A stretch of DNA of 64,000 bases, from NCBI GenBank assembly GCA_947481575.1, contig CANKGV010000007.1, positions 43,999 to 107,998 on the forward strand, in the 5' to 3' direction. Source of the stretch: Alphaproteobacteria bacterium (GTDB taxonomy: Bacteria > Pseudomonadota > Alphaproteobacteria > UBA2966 > CAIVPW01). Within the stretch, counting starts at the first letter, position 1. Each line of letters opens with the position of its first letter. The notes beneath the pieces are model-generated. The model was not told the DNA's origin, ran no database searches, and saw nothing but the letters and a program-made list of their open reading frames with translations. This document shows, in pieces, positions 56,501 through 64,000 of the stretch. The position numbers were made by a program, and so were the translations under genes.

Positions 56501-59500
56501 CAGTCAGTTGTGCGGGGGTCAGCGTCCACACGCCCGCGCCATTGTTGGTACCGGCCGACAGCGTGGCGCCCGTGGGCACACCGCTGATGGTGATGTTGGA
56601 CATCGTCTCCGAGCCATCGGTATCGCGCAGGGCGGCACCGATGTTGAGCGCGATCGGCGTGTCTTCGTTGCCGGTGGCCGCCTGAACCGTGACGATCGGC
56701 GCGTCGGCAACCGCAGTCACCGTGACCGACAGCGTCTTGGTAGTGGTCGCCGTCGAGCCGCCGGCGGACTCGGTCGATACCGCATTCACCGTCAAGGTGA
56801 AGTCCGCATCCGAGTTGGCCGGCGGGGTGATCGTCAGCCCACTCAGCTGAGCCGCCGTTAGCGTCCACGAGCCGTTGCCGTTGTTAGTACCGGCCGATAG
56901 GACCGCGCCGTTCGGCACGCCGCTCACGGTAACCGCGAGCGTCTCGGACCCATCGAGATCCGTGAGCGCCGCACCGATGCTCAGCGCGATCGCCGAGTCC
57001 TCGGCGCCGGTTGCTGCGGCGGTGGTCAGAGTCGCGGCATCGGCAATCGCCGTGACAACGACGGGCACGGTTTGCGGTTCAGACGTGCCGATCACGGTCG
57101 TGACCGGCGCGACATTGATCTTCAGGACCAGGTCGTCGAAGTCCTTGTCGCCGCCGCCAGTGAGATCCTCGAACCCGATCTTAAGCGCGCCGCCGTCCAT
57201 GCCGGACACCGCGTGCTGAATGCCGTCCGGGTTCATGTTGAGGCCGCCGACGCCGCCCGCTGCGGTGTGGAACGTGGAGCCTTGCACTGCAACGGCCGCG
57301 CCGGTGTTGGGCACGAAGTACAGCTTCGGGTTCGCATCCGCCACCGAAGCCTGCTGGCCAGCGGCGTTGCGGAACTCAAAGTGGCCCTGGTCGGGGCCCA
57401 TGTTGGCGAAATTGTTTAGGCCGTTGCCATTGCCGATGACAAACACGCCCATCGCGCCGGCAACGTCGCCGAGCGAAACGGTGGTGCCGCTCGTCAGGTT
57501 ACCGCCACTCCCAGTGGCAGAGGCATTCTGCCACACCATCTGCGGTGCGTTGATCTTGCCGTCCGCGCCAATCGAGTACCAGCCGACTGAGTTCTGGTAA
57601 CCCGCGCCCTCGCTGACAAACGTCAGCGACACCGGGTGCGGCGCGTCCGGCATCGACAATGCGGCAGACGGCACGCCGTTCGGGTTGTTGATCGTTTGGC
57701 CCTCAAGCACAGTCGGGAACGGGCTCGCGGTGCCGTACGTGTGGGTCAGCGTCTGCACTTCCGTCGCCGTAACCGTCAGACTGAAGTCGGCGTCCGAGTT
57801 GGCTGGCGGTGTGATGGTCAGGCCGGTCAATTGGGCCGGGGATAGAGTCCACGAGCCGTCGCCGTTATTGGTGCCGGCCGACAGCGTCGCGCCGTTCGGC
57901 ACGCCTGCGATCGTCACCTGCACGGTGCCGGTATCGCCTGCGGGCAGCGCTGCAGTGATGCTGAGCGGGATCCCCGCGTCTTCGTTGCCGGTCGAGCCGT
58001 GGGTGACCACGATCGGCGCGTGCGAGGCCGGGTTGACCGTGACGCTCAGGTCGACCGTCGAGGTCGCAGAACCACCGGCTTGCTCGGTCGACGTAGCCGT
58101 CACATGCAGTTGGAAGTCGGCGTCCGAATGCAGCGGCGGCGTGATGGCCAGGCCGTTCAGTTGCGCCGGGGTCAGCGTCCAGGTGCCGTTGCCATTGTTG
58201 GTACCGGCCGAGAGCGTTGCGCCGTTCGGCACGCCGCTGATGGTGATTCCGGTGATGCTCTCGGAACCATCGGTGTCTGCAACCGCCGCCGCGATTGCGA
58301 GGGGGATTGCCGTATCGGCAACACCAGTCGCCGCGGTCACCGTGACCGTCGGAGCGTCCGCGACGGCCGTGACCGTCACGTTAAGCGTGGCCGTCGTGGT
58401 GGCAATGCCGCCCGCCGCTTCGGTCGAAGTAGCTTTCACGGTCAGCGCGAAGTCGGCGTCGGAGTTGGCCGGCGGCGTAATGGTCAAGCCGTTCAGTTGG
58501 GCCGGGGTCAGGGTCCACGTGCCGTTGCCGTTGTTCGTACCTGCCGACAATGTCGCGCCGTTCGGCACACCGCTGATCGTGATGCCGGTAATGCTCTCCG
58601 AACCATCGGTATCACTCAGCGCGGCGCCGACGTTCAGGGAGATCGCCGTGTCTTCGTTGCCGGTCGCGGCCTGGACCGTGACCACCGGAGCATCGGCAAC
58701 CGCACTGACAGTTACCGACAAGGTCTGGGTGGTCGTCGCCGTCGCGCCGCCCGTGGTTTCGGTCGAGGTCGCCCTGACCGTTAGGCTGAAGTCGGCATCC
58801 GAGTTGGCCGCCGGCGTGATGGCCAGGCCGGTCAGTTGGGCCGGCGTCAGTGTCCACGTGCCGTTACCATTGTTGGTACCGGCCGACAGAGCGGCGCCGT
58901 TGGGCACGCCGCTGATCGTGATGGACAGCGACTCAGAGCCATCGGTGTCGGTCAGGGCCGCCGCGATGTTCAGCGGGATGGCCGAGTCTTCGTTGCCGGT
59001 TGCAGCCGTCACGGTGACGGTCGGCGTGTCAGCGACCGCATTGACGGTGACGCTCAGTGTCGCGGTCGTCGTGGAGGCAGACCCGCCCGTCGCTTCGGTC
59101 GATGTCGCCTTTACCGTCAAGCTGAAGTCGGCATCCGAGTTGGCTGGCGGCGTGATCGTCAAGCCATTCAACTGAGCCGGCGTCAACGTCCAAGTGCCGT
59201 TGCCGTTGTTGGTGCCCGCCGACAGCGCCGCGCCACTCGGCACGCCGCTGATGACGATGCCGGTGATGCTCTCCGAGCCATCAGTGTCGGCCAGCGCCGC
59301 GCCGATGTTCAGAGCGATCGCCGAGTCTTCGTTGCCGGTGGCGGGCGTGACTGTAACCGTCGGCGCGTCGGCGACGGCATTCACCGTCACGTTGAAGCTG
59401 GACGTAGTGGTCGTGGTGGATCCGCCGACCGATTCGGTCGAGGTCGCCTTGACCGTCAGCGAGAAGTCGGCGTCCGAGTTGGCCGGCGGCGTGATGCTCA

Positions 59501-62500
59501 GCCCATTCAACTGGGCCGGGGTCAGGGTCCAGGTGCCGTTGCCGTTGTTGGTACCGGCCGACAGCGCCGCGCCGTTCGGCACGCCGCTGATCAGGATGCC
59601 GGTGATGCTTTCCGAGCCATCGGTGTCGGCCAGCGCCGCGCTGATGTTCAGCGAGATGGCGGTGTCTTCATTGCCGGTGATGTTCTGGACGGTGACGGTC
59701 GGCGCGTCAGCGACCGCATTGACGGTCACCGACAACGTCTGCGTCGTGGTGGCCGTAGAACCGCCACTGCCTTCGCTGCTGGTCGCCTTCACGGTCAGGC
59801 TGAAATCGGCATCCGAGTTGGCCGGCGGCGTGATCGACAGGCCGTTCAACTGTGCCGGGGTCAGCGTCCACGTGCCGTTGCCGTTGTTGGTACCGGCCGA
59901 CAACGTCGCGCCACTCGGCACGCCGCTGATCGTGACGTTCGACAACGTCTCAGACCCGTCCGTATCCGCCAACGCTGCGGTGATGTTGAGCGCAATGGCA
60001 GTGTCTTCGTTGCCGGTCGCGGGCGCCACGGTGACGGTCGGGGCGTCGGCGACCGCGTTCACCGTTACATTGAACGTGGAGGTGGTCGTCGCGGTGGCAC
60101 CGCCGACCGCTTCGGTCGAGGTCGCCTTCATCGTCAGCGTAAAGTCCGCGTCGGAATTCGCGGCAGGCGTCAGGGCCAGGCCGTTCAACTGCGCCGGGGT
60201 CAGCGTCCAGGTGCCGTTGCCGTTGTTGGTACCGGCCGACAACGTCGCGCCGGTCGGCACGCCACTCAACGTAATGCTGAGCGTCTCGGACCCGTCCGTG
60301 TCGGTCAGCGCCGCGGCGAGGTTCAGCGAAATCGCCGTGTCCTCGTTGCCGGTGGCGTTCTGCACGGTCACGGTCGGCGTATCGGCGACGGCAGTTACCG
60401 TGACCGCCAGGGTCTGGGTCGTGGTCGTCGTGCTGCCGCCCGTCGCCTCGGTCGAGGTCGCCTTCACGGTCAGGTTGAAGTCCGCGTCCGAATTGGCCGG
60501 CGGCGTGATCTTCAAGCCGTTGAGTTGGCCTGACGTCAGGGTCCAAGTGCCGTTGCCGTTGTCCGTGCCGGCCGACAACGTCGCACCGGCGGGAACGCCG
60601 CTGATTTGGATGCCGAGCGACTCAGAGCCATCGGTATCCGCGAGGGCCGCCGCGATGTTGAGCGAGATCGCGGTGTCTTCGTTGCCGGTGGCTGCCGTCA
60701 CAGTGACGGTCGGCGCGTCCGCAACGGCATTGACCGTCACGTTGAGCGTCGCAGTCGTAGTGATGCTGGAACCGCCGGTGCCTTCGGTCGAAGTCGCTTT
60801 GACCGTTAGGCTGAAATCCGCGTCGGAGTTGGCTGCCGGGGTGATGGCCAGGCCGTTCAACTGGGCCGGAGTGAGAGTCCACGTACCGTTACCGTTGTTA
60901 GTGCCGGCCGACAGGGTCGCGCCAGTGGGCATCCCACTGATCACGATGCCGGTGATGCTCTCCGAGCCATCGGTGTCGGACAGAGCAGCGGCAATGTTCA
61001 ACGGGATCGCCGTGTCTTCGTTGCCGGTCGCCGGTGCGACGGTAACCACCGGCGCGTCGGCAACTGCGTTTACCGTGACGGTGAAGGACGACGTCTTCGT
61101 AGCGGAACCACCCGCGGCTTCCGTAGCGGTCGCGGTGACCGACAGCGAGAAGTCGGCATCCGAGTTCGCGGCCGGGGTCAGCTGCAGGCCCGTGAGCTGC
61201 GCCTTGGTCAGCGTCCAGGTGCCATCAGCATTGTGAGTGCCGGCGGACAACGTCGCGCCATTCGGCACACCGCTGATCTGAATGCTCAGTGTTTCTGAAC
61301 CGTCGTTGTCGGCAAGGGCGGATGCGATGTTCAGCGAAATCGGCGTGTCTTCGTTGCCGGTGACGTTGGCGACGGTGACCGTCGGCGTATCTGCTACGGC
61401 GTTCACGGTGACCGCGAGCGTCGTCGTGGTCGAAATTGAGCCGCCGATTGCCTCCGTCGCAGTGGCCTTTACCGTCAAGGTGAAGTCCGCATCCGAGTTG
61501 GCCGCCGGAGTGATGGTCAGGCCGTTCAACTGGGCGGGTGTCAGGGTCCAGGTGCCACCGCTGTTGGTACCCGCCGAGAGCGTGGCGCCGGAGGGCAGCC
61601 CGCTGATCGTGATCTTGGAAATGCTTTCCGAGCCATCGGTGTCGGACAAGGCCACGCCGATGTTCAGCGGGATCGCCGTATCTTCGTTGCCGGCCGACGG
61701 AGTGACAGTGACCACAGGAGCATCGGCTACCGCGTTCACCGTGACGTTGAACGACGCCGTCTTGGTGGTCGAGCCGCCGCCCGCTTCCGTCGAGGTCGCG
61801 TTGACGGTCAGCGAGAAGTCGGCGTCCGAGTTGGCCCGCGGCGTGATGCCGAGCCCATTCAACTGCGCCGGTGTCAACGTCCAGGTCCCGTTGCCATTAT
61901 TGGTGCCCGCCGAAAGTACTGCGCCGTTCGGCACGCCGCTGATCGTGATGCCTGTGATGCTCTCCGAGCCATCGGTATCGGCGAGCGCCGCCGAAATGTT
62001 GAGCGGAATGCGCGCGTCTTCGTTACCGGTGACATTGGCAACGGTGATGTTCGGGCCATCGGCGACCGGGTTTACGGTGACGGCCAGGGTGGCCGTCGTC
62101 GTAGCCGCTCCGCCTGCGCCCTCGGTCGAGGTTGCCTTGACGGTAAGGTTGAAGTCGACGTCCGAGTTGGCCGGCGGAGTGATTGCTAGGCCGCTCAACT
62201 GCGCCGGGGTTAGCGTCCAGGTGCCGTTGCCGTTGTTGGTGCCGGCCGACAGCGATGCGCCGTTCGGCACGCCACTGATGGTGATGCTGCTGATGCTCTC
62301 CGAGCCGTCGGTGTCGGTCAGCGCCGCGCCGATGTTCAGCGCGATCGCCGTGTCTTCGTTGCCGACCGCAGGGGCAACGGTAACAACCGGTGCGTCCGCA
62401 ACGGCATTGACCGTGACGGTGAACGAGGCGGACTTGGTAGTCGAACCGCCTGCCGTTTCCGTCGAAGTCGCCGTAACGCTGAGCGAGAAGTCGGCGTCGG

Positions 62501-64000
62501 AATTCGTCGCAGGCGTGATGCTCAAGCCGCTCAACTGAGCAGGCGTTAGGGTCCACGTACCGTTGCCGTTGTTGGTGCCGGCCGACAGCGTGGCGCCATT
62601 TGGCACGCCGGCGATCGTGATGCCGCTAATGCTCTCCGAACCGTCAAGGTCGGTGACCGCGGCAGCGATGTTCAGCGGGATCGCCGTGTCTTCATTGCCC
62701 GTCGCGTTGGTGACGGTGACGGTCGGCGTATCCGCGACCGCGTTCACAGTTACCGCCAAGGTCGCGATGGTCGTCGCAGCACCGCCGGCAACCTCGGTCG
62801 AAGTGGCCCGCACGGTCAAATTGAAGTCCGCGTCCGAGTTGGCCGGCGGGGTGATGCTCAGACCGCTCAACTGAGCGGGGGTCAGCGTCCAGGTACCGTT
62901 GCCGTTGTTGGTACCGGCCGATAGCGAGGCGCCGTTGGGCACGCCCGCAATCGTGATGCTGCTGATGCTCTCCGAGCCGTCGGTGTCGGCTAAGGCCACG
63001 CCGACGTTCAGGGCGATCGCCGTGTCTTCATTGCCAACCACCGGGGCGACCGTAACCACCGGGGCATCCGCGACGGCGTTCACCGTAACCGTGAATGAGG
63101 CCGACTTGGAGGCGGAACCACCCGCCGCCTCGGTCGAGGTTGCGGTGACGCTGAGCGAGAAGTCCGCGTCCGAGTTGGCGGGCGGCGTGATGCTCAGACC
63201 GCTCAACTGAGCGGGGGTCAGCGTCCAGGTACCGTTGCCGTTGTTCGTACCGGCCGACAGCGATGCCCCGTTCGGTACGCCGCTGATGGTGATGCCGGTG
63301 ATGCTCTCCGAGCCGTCGGTGTCGGTCAGCGCCGCAGCGATGTTCAGCGGGATCGCCGTGTCTTCATTGCCCGTGACGTTGGCAACCGTAACGGTCGGTG
63401 CGTCGGCAACCGCGTTGACGGTGACCGACAGGGTCGTAGTGCTGGCGGCGGATCCGCCAGCGCCCTCGGTTGAGGTCGCCGTGACCGTGAGGTTGAAATC
63501 CGCGTCCGAGTTAGCCGCAGGGGTAATGCTCAGGCCGTTCAACTGGGCCGGCGTCAGCGTCCACGTGCCGTCGCCGTTGTTGGTGCCAGATGACAGCGAC
63601 GCCCCGTTCGGAACGCCGGCGATGGTGACGTTGGTGATGCTCTCCGAACCATCGGTATCGGTCAGCGCCGTCGCGATGTTCAGCGGGATCGCCGCGTCTT
63701 CCGCGCCGGACGCGTTGGTCACCGTAACGGACGGGGCGTCGGCAACCGCCGACACGGCGACGTTCAGGGTCGCGATGGTCGTTGCAGCGCCGCCGGCACC
63801 TTCGGTGCTGGTGGCCGAGACCGTCAGCGAGAAGTCCGCGTCCGAGTTGGCCGCCGGGGTGATGCTGAGGCCCGAGAGTTGATCCGGGGTCAGCGTCCAG
63901 GTGCCGTCACCGTTGTCGGTACCAGCCGAGAGGCTTGCACCGGCGGGGACGCCGGCAATGGTGACGTTCGTGATCGACTCGGAACCATCCGTATCGGTCA
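53223..64000 (-). CDS. Giant RTX/Ig-repeat adhesin (LapA/BapA-type), N-terminus beyond window
   Basis: At least 3,590 residues, open to the right edge. From N to C: about 25 cadherin/Ig-like repeats of about 112 residues with shared motifs GNEDTAIPLNI, DTDGSESI, GTWTLTPAQL and NSDADFSL; a DUF4114 domain within this array (57060-57760); a glycine/aspartate-rich RTX region with more than 20 GGxGxDxLx nonapeptides (Ca2+ binding); and a C-terminal type I secretion domain (ITDFSAGSDKLVFN, FVYDRTSGELFYHQ, DLKMQ end). Surface adhesion and biofilm function are inferred. The exporter, protease and receptor genes are next to it. The real start and retention module are not visible. Confidence 0.92.
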   Translation of the reverse strand, partial: TDTDGSESITNVTIAGVPAGASLSAGTDNGDGTWTLTPDQLSGLSITPAANSDADFSLTVSATSTEGAGGAATTIATLNVAVSAVADAPSVTVTNASGAEDAAIPLNIATALTDTDGSESITNVTIAGVPNGASLSSGTNNGDGTWTLTPAQLNGLSITPAANSDADFNLTVTATSTEGAGGSAASTTTLSVTVNAVADAPTVTVANVTGNEDTAIPLNIAAALTDTDGSESITGITISGVPNGASLSAGTNNGNGTWTLTPAQLSGLSITPPANSDADFSLSVTATSTEAAGGSASKSASFTVTVNAVADAPVVTVAPVVGNEDTAIALNVGVALADTDGSESISSITIAGVPNGASLSAGTNNGNGTWTLTPAQLSGLSITPPANSDADFNLTVRATSTEVAGGAATTIATLAVTVNAVADTPTVTVTNATGNEDTAIPLNIAAAVTDLDGSESISGITIAGVPNGATLSAGTNNGNGTWTLTPAQLSGLSITPATNSDADFSLSVTATSTETAGGSTTKSASFTVTVNAVADAPVVTVAPAVGNEDTAIALNIGAALTDTDGSESISSITISGVPNGASLSAGTNNGNGTWTLTPAQLSGLAITPPANSDVDFNLTVKATSTEGAGGAATTTATLAVTVNPVADGPNITVANVTGNEDARIPLNISAALADTDGSESITGITISGVPNGAVLSAGTNNGNGTWTLTPAQLNGLGITPRANSDADFSLTVNATSTEAGGGSTTKTASFNVTVNAVADAPVVTVTPSAGNEDTAIPLNIGVALSDTDGSESISKITISGLPSGATLSAGTNSGGTWTLTPAQLNGLTITPAANSDADFTLTVKATATEAIGGSISTTTTLAVTVNAVADTPTVTVANVTGNEDTPISLNIASALADNDGSETLSIQISGVPNGATLSAGTHNADGTWTLTKAQLTGLQLTPAANSDADFSLSVTATATEAAGGSATKTSSFTVTVNAVADAPVVTVAPATGNEDTAIPLNIAAALSDTDGSESITGIVISGMPTGATLSAGTNNGNGTWTLTPAQLNGLAITPAANSDADFSLTVKATSTEGTGGSSITTTATLNVTVNAVADAPTVTVTAATGNEDTAISLNIAAALADTDGSESLGIQISGVPAGATLSAGTDNGNGTWTLTSGQLNGLKITPPANSDADFNLTVKATSTEATGGSTTTTTQTLAVTVTAVADTPTVTVQNATGNEDTAISLNLAAALTDTDGSETLSITLSGVPTGATLSAGTNNGNGTWTLTPAQLNGLALTPAANSDADFTLTMKATSTEAVGGATATTTSTFNVTVNAVADAPTVTVAPATGNEDTAIALNITAALADTDGSETLSNVTISGVPSGATLSAGTNNGNGTWTLTPAQLNGLSITPPANSDADFSLTVKATSSEGSGGSTATTTQTLSVTVNAVADAPTVTVQNITGNEDTAISLNISAALADTDGSESITGILISGVPNGAALSAGTNNGNGTWTLTPAQLNGLSITPPANSDADFSLTVKATSTESVGGSTTTTTSSFNVTVNAVADAPTVTVTPATGNEDSAIALNIGAALADTDGSESITGIVISGVPSGAALSAGTNNGNGTWTLTPAQLNGLTITPPANSDADFSLTVKATSTEATGGSASTTTATLSVTVNAVADTPTVTVTAATGNEDSAIPLNIAAALTDTDGSESLSITISGVPNGAALSAGTNNGNGTWTLTPAQLTGLAITPAANSDADFSLTVRATSTETTGGATATTTQTLSVTVSAVADAPVVTVQAATGNEDTAISLNVGAALSDTDGSESITGITISGVPNGATLSAGTNNGNGTWTLTPAQLNGLTITPPANSDADFALTVKATSTEAAGGIATTTATLNVTVTAVADAPTVTVTAATGVADTAIPLAIAAAVADTDGSESITGITISGVPNGATLSAGTNNGNGTWTLTPAQLNGLAITPPLHSDADFQLHVTATSTEQAGGSATSTVDLSVTVNPASHAPIVVTHGSTGNEDAGIPLSITAALPAGDTGTVQVTIAGVPNGATLSAGTNNGDGSWTLSPAQLTGLTITPPANSDADFSLTVTATEVQTLTHTYGTASPFPTVLEGQTINNPNGVPSAALSMPDAPHPVSLTFVSEGAGYQNSVGWYSIGADGKINAPQMVWQNASATGSGGNLTSGTTVSLGDVAGAMGVFVIGNGNGLNNFANMGPDQGHFEFRNAAGQQASVADANPKLYFVPNTGAAVAVQGSTFHTAAGGVGGLNMNPDGIQHAVSGMDGGALKIGFEDLTGGGDKDFDDLVLKINVAPVTTVIGTSEPQTVPVVVTAIADAATLTTAAATGAEDSAIALSIGAALTDLDGSETLAVTVSGVPNGAVLSAGTNNGNGSWTLTAAQLSGLTITPPANSDADFTLTVNAVSTESAGGSTATTTKTLSVTVTAVADAPIVTVQAATGNEDTPIALNIGAALRDTDGSETMSNITISGVPTGATLSAGTNNGAGVWTLTPAQLTGLTITPPANSDADFNLTVKATALEGAGGSALTTATLSVTVNAVADAPVVTVQNVTGNEDTAIRIPITAALADVDGSESITGITVSGVPNGATLSAGTNNGNGTWTLTPAQLSELRITPPANSDADFSLTVRATSTEAAGGTATTTATFNVTVTAVADAPAVTVQNVTGAEDTVIALNLTAALADTDGSESITSITLSGLPTGATLSAGTNNGGGTWTLTPAQLSGLTLTPAANSDADFTVTMRATATESVGGNTATTTSTFGVTVSSVADAPTVTVQAATGNEDSAIPLNITAALADTDGSESISSITITGLPAGATLSAGTNNNGTWTLTPAQLTGLTVTAPANSDADFALQVKATSTEAGGGTANTTATLNVYVTQVADAPTVTVANATGNVNAAIALNVTAALVDTDGSESLAVIIAGMPSGALLSAGTNNGNGTWTLTPAQLSGLTITPPLNSDADFTLTVTGTSTEGAGGSATTVRSLSVVVNPLGPTAGNDVLTGASGNDVIDGLAGNDTLYGGAGNDTLTGGTGADLLSGGDGDDTLKQGTADGSWTSSYQALNTETGETVSLTGINQSQDVFDGGAGTDTVILTTGNDALFLDDRYSVFPTGMTAGARIVGVETVDAGDGNDLVDLTSTTYTYGNVTLLGGAGNDILWSSAGDDVIDGGSGDDRIFGGAGNDRLIGGTGTNVIDGGTGSNTVDYSAMTRAVDVDLASGDAQTRYSGTNDFVDTLTNVQNAIGSSQSDQLDGSAGDNTIWGGAGEDDISGKGGNDTLYGGLGNDELDGDDGDDVLWGESGDDDLSGDGGNDTVYGGTGNDQIAGDAGDDILWGEDGDDAISGGTGNDTLYGGLGNDQMSGGDGNDILWGGDGSDSLSGGGGDDIFRGGAGNDDINGESGTDTVDFSDTTNNMTINLASGYASSASTGYDSLDSIENATGGAGNDTITGRSSSASVLAGGAGSDTISGGSSADTITGGSGADLLYGGGGADKFQYDARTEGGDHITDFSAGSDKLVFNKAAFSVHFNQTTGAVDASDFTSTTNFNEAASSGDSHAFVYDRTSGELFYHQSGGGEGYTLMATLDNNANISASDLKMQ
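53530..55030 (-). repeat. RTX nonapeptide repeats of the adhesin
   Basis: Several blocks of GGxGNDxLxG-type nonapeptides (for example LYGGLGNDELDGDDGDD), separated by two spacer segments (TADGSWTSSYQALNTETG and GTNDFVDTLTNVQN). Expected to bind Ca2+ and fold outside the cell. Confidence 0.88.
55035..57050 (-). repeat. Adhesin Ig/cadherin-like repeats, C-terminal block (6 copies)
   Basis: Six copies of the unit of about 336 bp, after the DUF4114 domain. They start VADAP.VTVQ..TGNED and are as conserved as the others. The last ends in VVVNPLGPTAG. Confidence 0.85.
57060..57760 (-). other. DUF4114-like domain inserted in the adhesin repeat array
   Basis: Non-repeat segment containing VGWYSIGADGKINAP, GVFVIGNGNGLNNFANMG and DLTGGGDKDFDDLVLKI, the features of DUF4114 modules found in RTX and other calcium-dependent surface proteins. 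It falls inside a repeat that is itself divergent (ASHAPIVVTHGSTGNED). Confidence 0.72.
57770..64000 (-). repeat. Adhesin Ig/cadherin-like repeats, N-terminal block (about 19 copies, incomplete)
   Basis: Tandem units of about 336 bp, highly similar in DNA (for example GGCGTG(A)ATGGT and GGTGCCGTTGCCGTTGTTGGT recur every unit on the plus strand). The array runs off the window. This is the kind of region where assemblies collapse or expand repeats, so copy number is provisional. Confidence 0.85.

Noticed and set aside
54955..63882. Long plus-strand open frames (over 500 codons) opposite the adhesin, with recurring VPLPLLVPADS-like peptides.
   Set aside because: They are the antisense of GC-rich tandem repeats; repeated sequence without stops in one strand tends to be open in the other. 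No start context or recognisable fold.
53223..64000. A CRISPR array, because of the regular repeats.
   Set aside because: Units are 336 bp, all coding in one frame, without spacer-like variable segments between short repeats.

Overview
GC-rich chromosomal DNA from an alphaproteobacterium, most likely Rhodospirillales or a close relative. The basis is gene content and order: dapF / ffh-rpsP-rimM-trmD-rplS-leuCDB-asd, sdhCDAB, a class I lysyl-tRNA synthetase, argD-argF-hslO and metZ-apaG. Genes are tightly packed, with many ATGA-type stop/start overlaps. No phage genes, transposases or CRISPR arrays were seen.

Layout. (1) 1-8680: dapF (cut by the window edge) diverges from an SRP/ribosome/tRNA-modification run that leads into leucine synthesis (leuCDB) and asd. 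(2) 8695-12615: an O-acyltransferase pair (MBOAT plus SGNH partner, the latter with an in-frame stop), a DsbA/FrnE-like oxidoreductase and a broken GIY-YIG gene. (3) 12719-16181: sdhCDAB followed by a 32-residue single-TM protein. (4) 16178-25300, minus strand: pentapeptide protein, HAD hydrolase, degenerate EAL protein resembling TipF, pyrD, SRAP peptidase, class I LysRS, chemoreceptor, VIT1-like transporter and two small conserved proteins. (5) 25383-41957: DinG-type helicase, TerB, hydrolase, parvulin, a terC gene lying between a tRNA-Gly(CCC) gene and a degenerate copy of its 3' part, metZ, two tandem apaG genes, folE, argE, a methyltransferase, a lipoprotein, hslO, argF, argD, a small secreted two-repeat protein, an ABC-2 permease and an ArsC-like protein.

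(6) 42019-64000 is the accessory region of most interest. It encodes what looks like a Lap-type giant adhesin system: a type I secretion ABC transporter, membrane-fusion protein and TolC-like outer-membrane protein; a giant adhesin entering from the right edge (about 25 Ig/cadherin-like repeats of about 112 residues, a DUF4114 insert, RTX repeats and a C-terminal secretion domain); and a LapG-like BTLCP cysteine protease next to the adhesin. No LapD (GGDEF-EAL receptor) gene is visible. In its place, beside the protease gene, is a membrane protein with a dCACHE-like sensor, a PAS domain and an HD-GYP-like domain that has lost its HD and GYP motifs. A CHASE2-adenylate cyclase and a SUMF1-like secreted protein lie in the same locus. 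The inferred model is regulated adhesin release through a receptor other than classical LapD.

Four loci carry reading-frame breaks: the SGNH protein (TAA), GIY-YIG protein (TGA plus a C-run insertion), type I secretion ABC transporter (TGA) and CHASE2 cyclase (-1). They may be real pseudogenes or assembly errors; reads are needed to decide. Distances, motifs and palindromes were read directly from the sequence. Family names come from recognising motifs, not from a database search.
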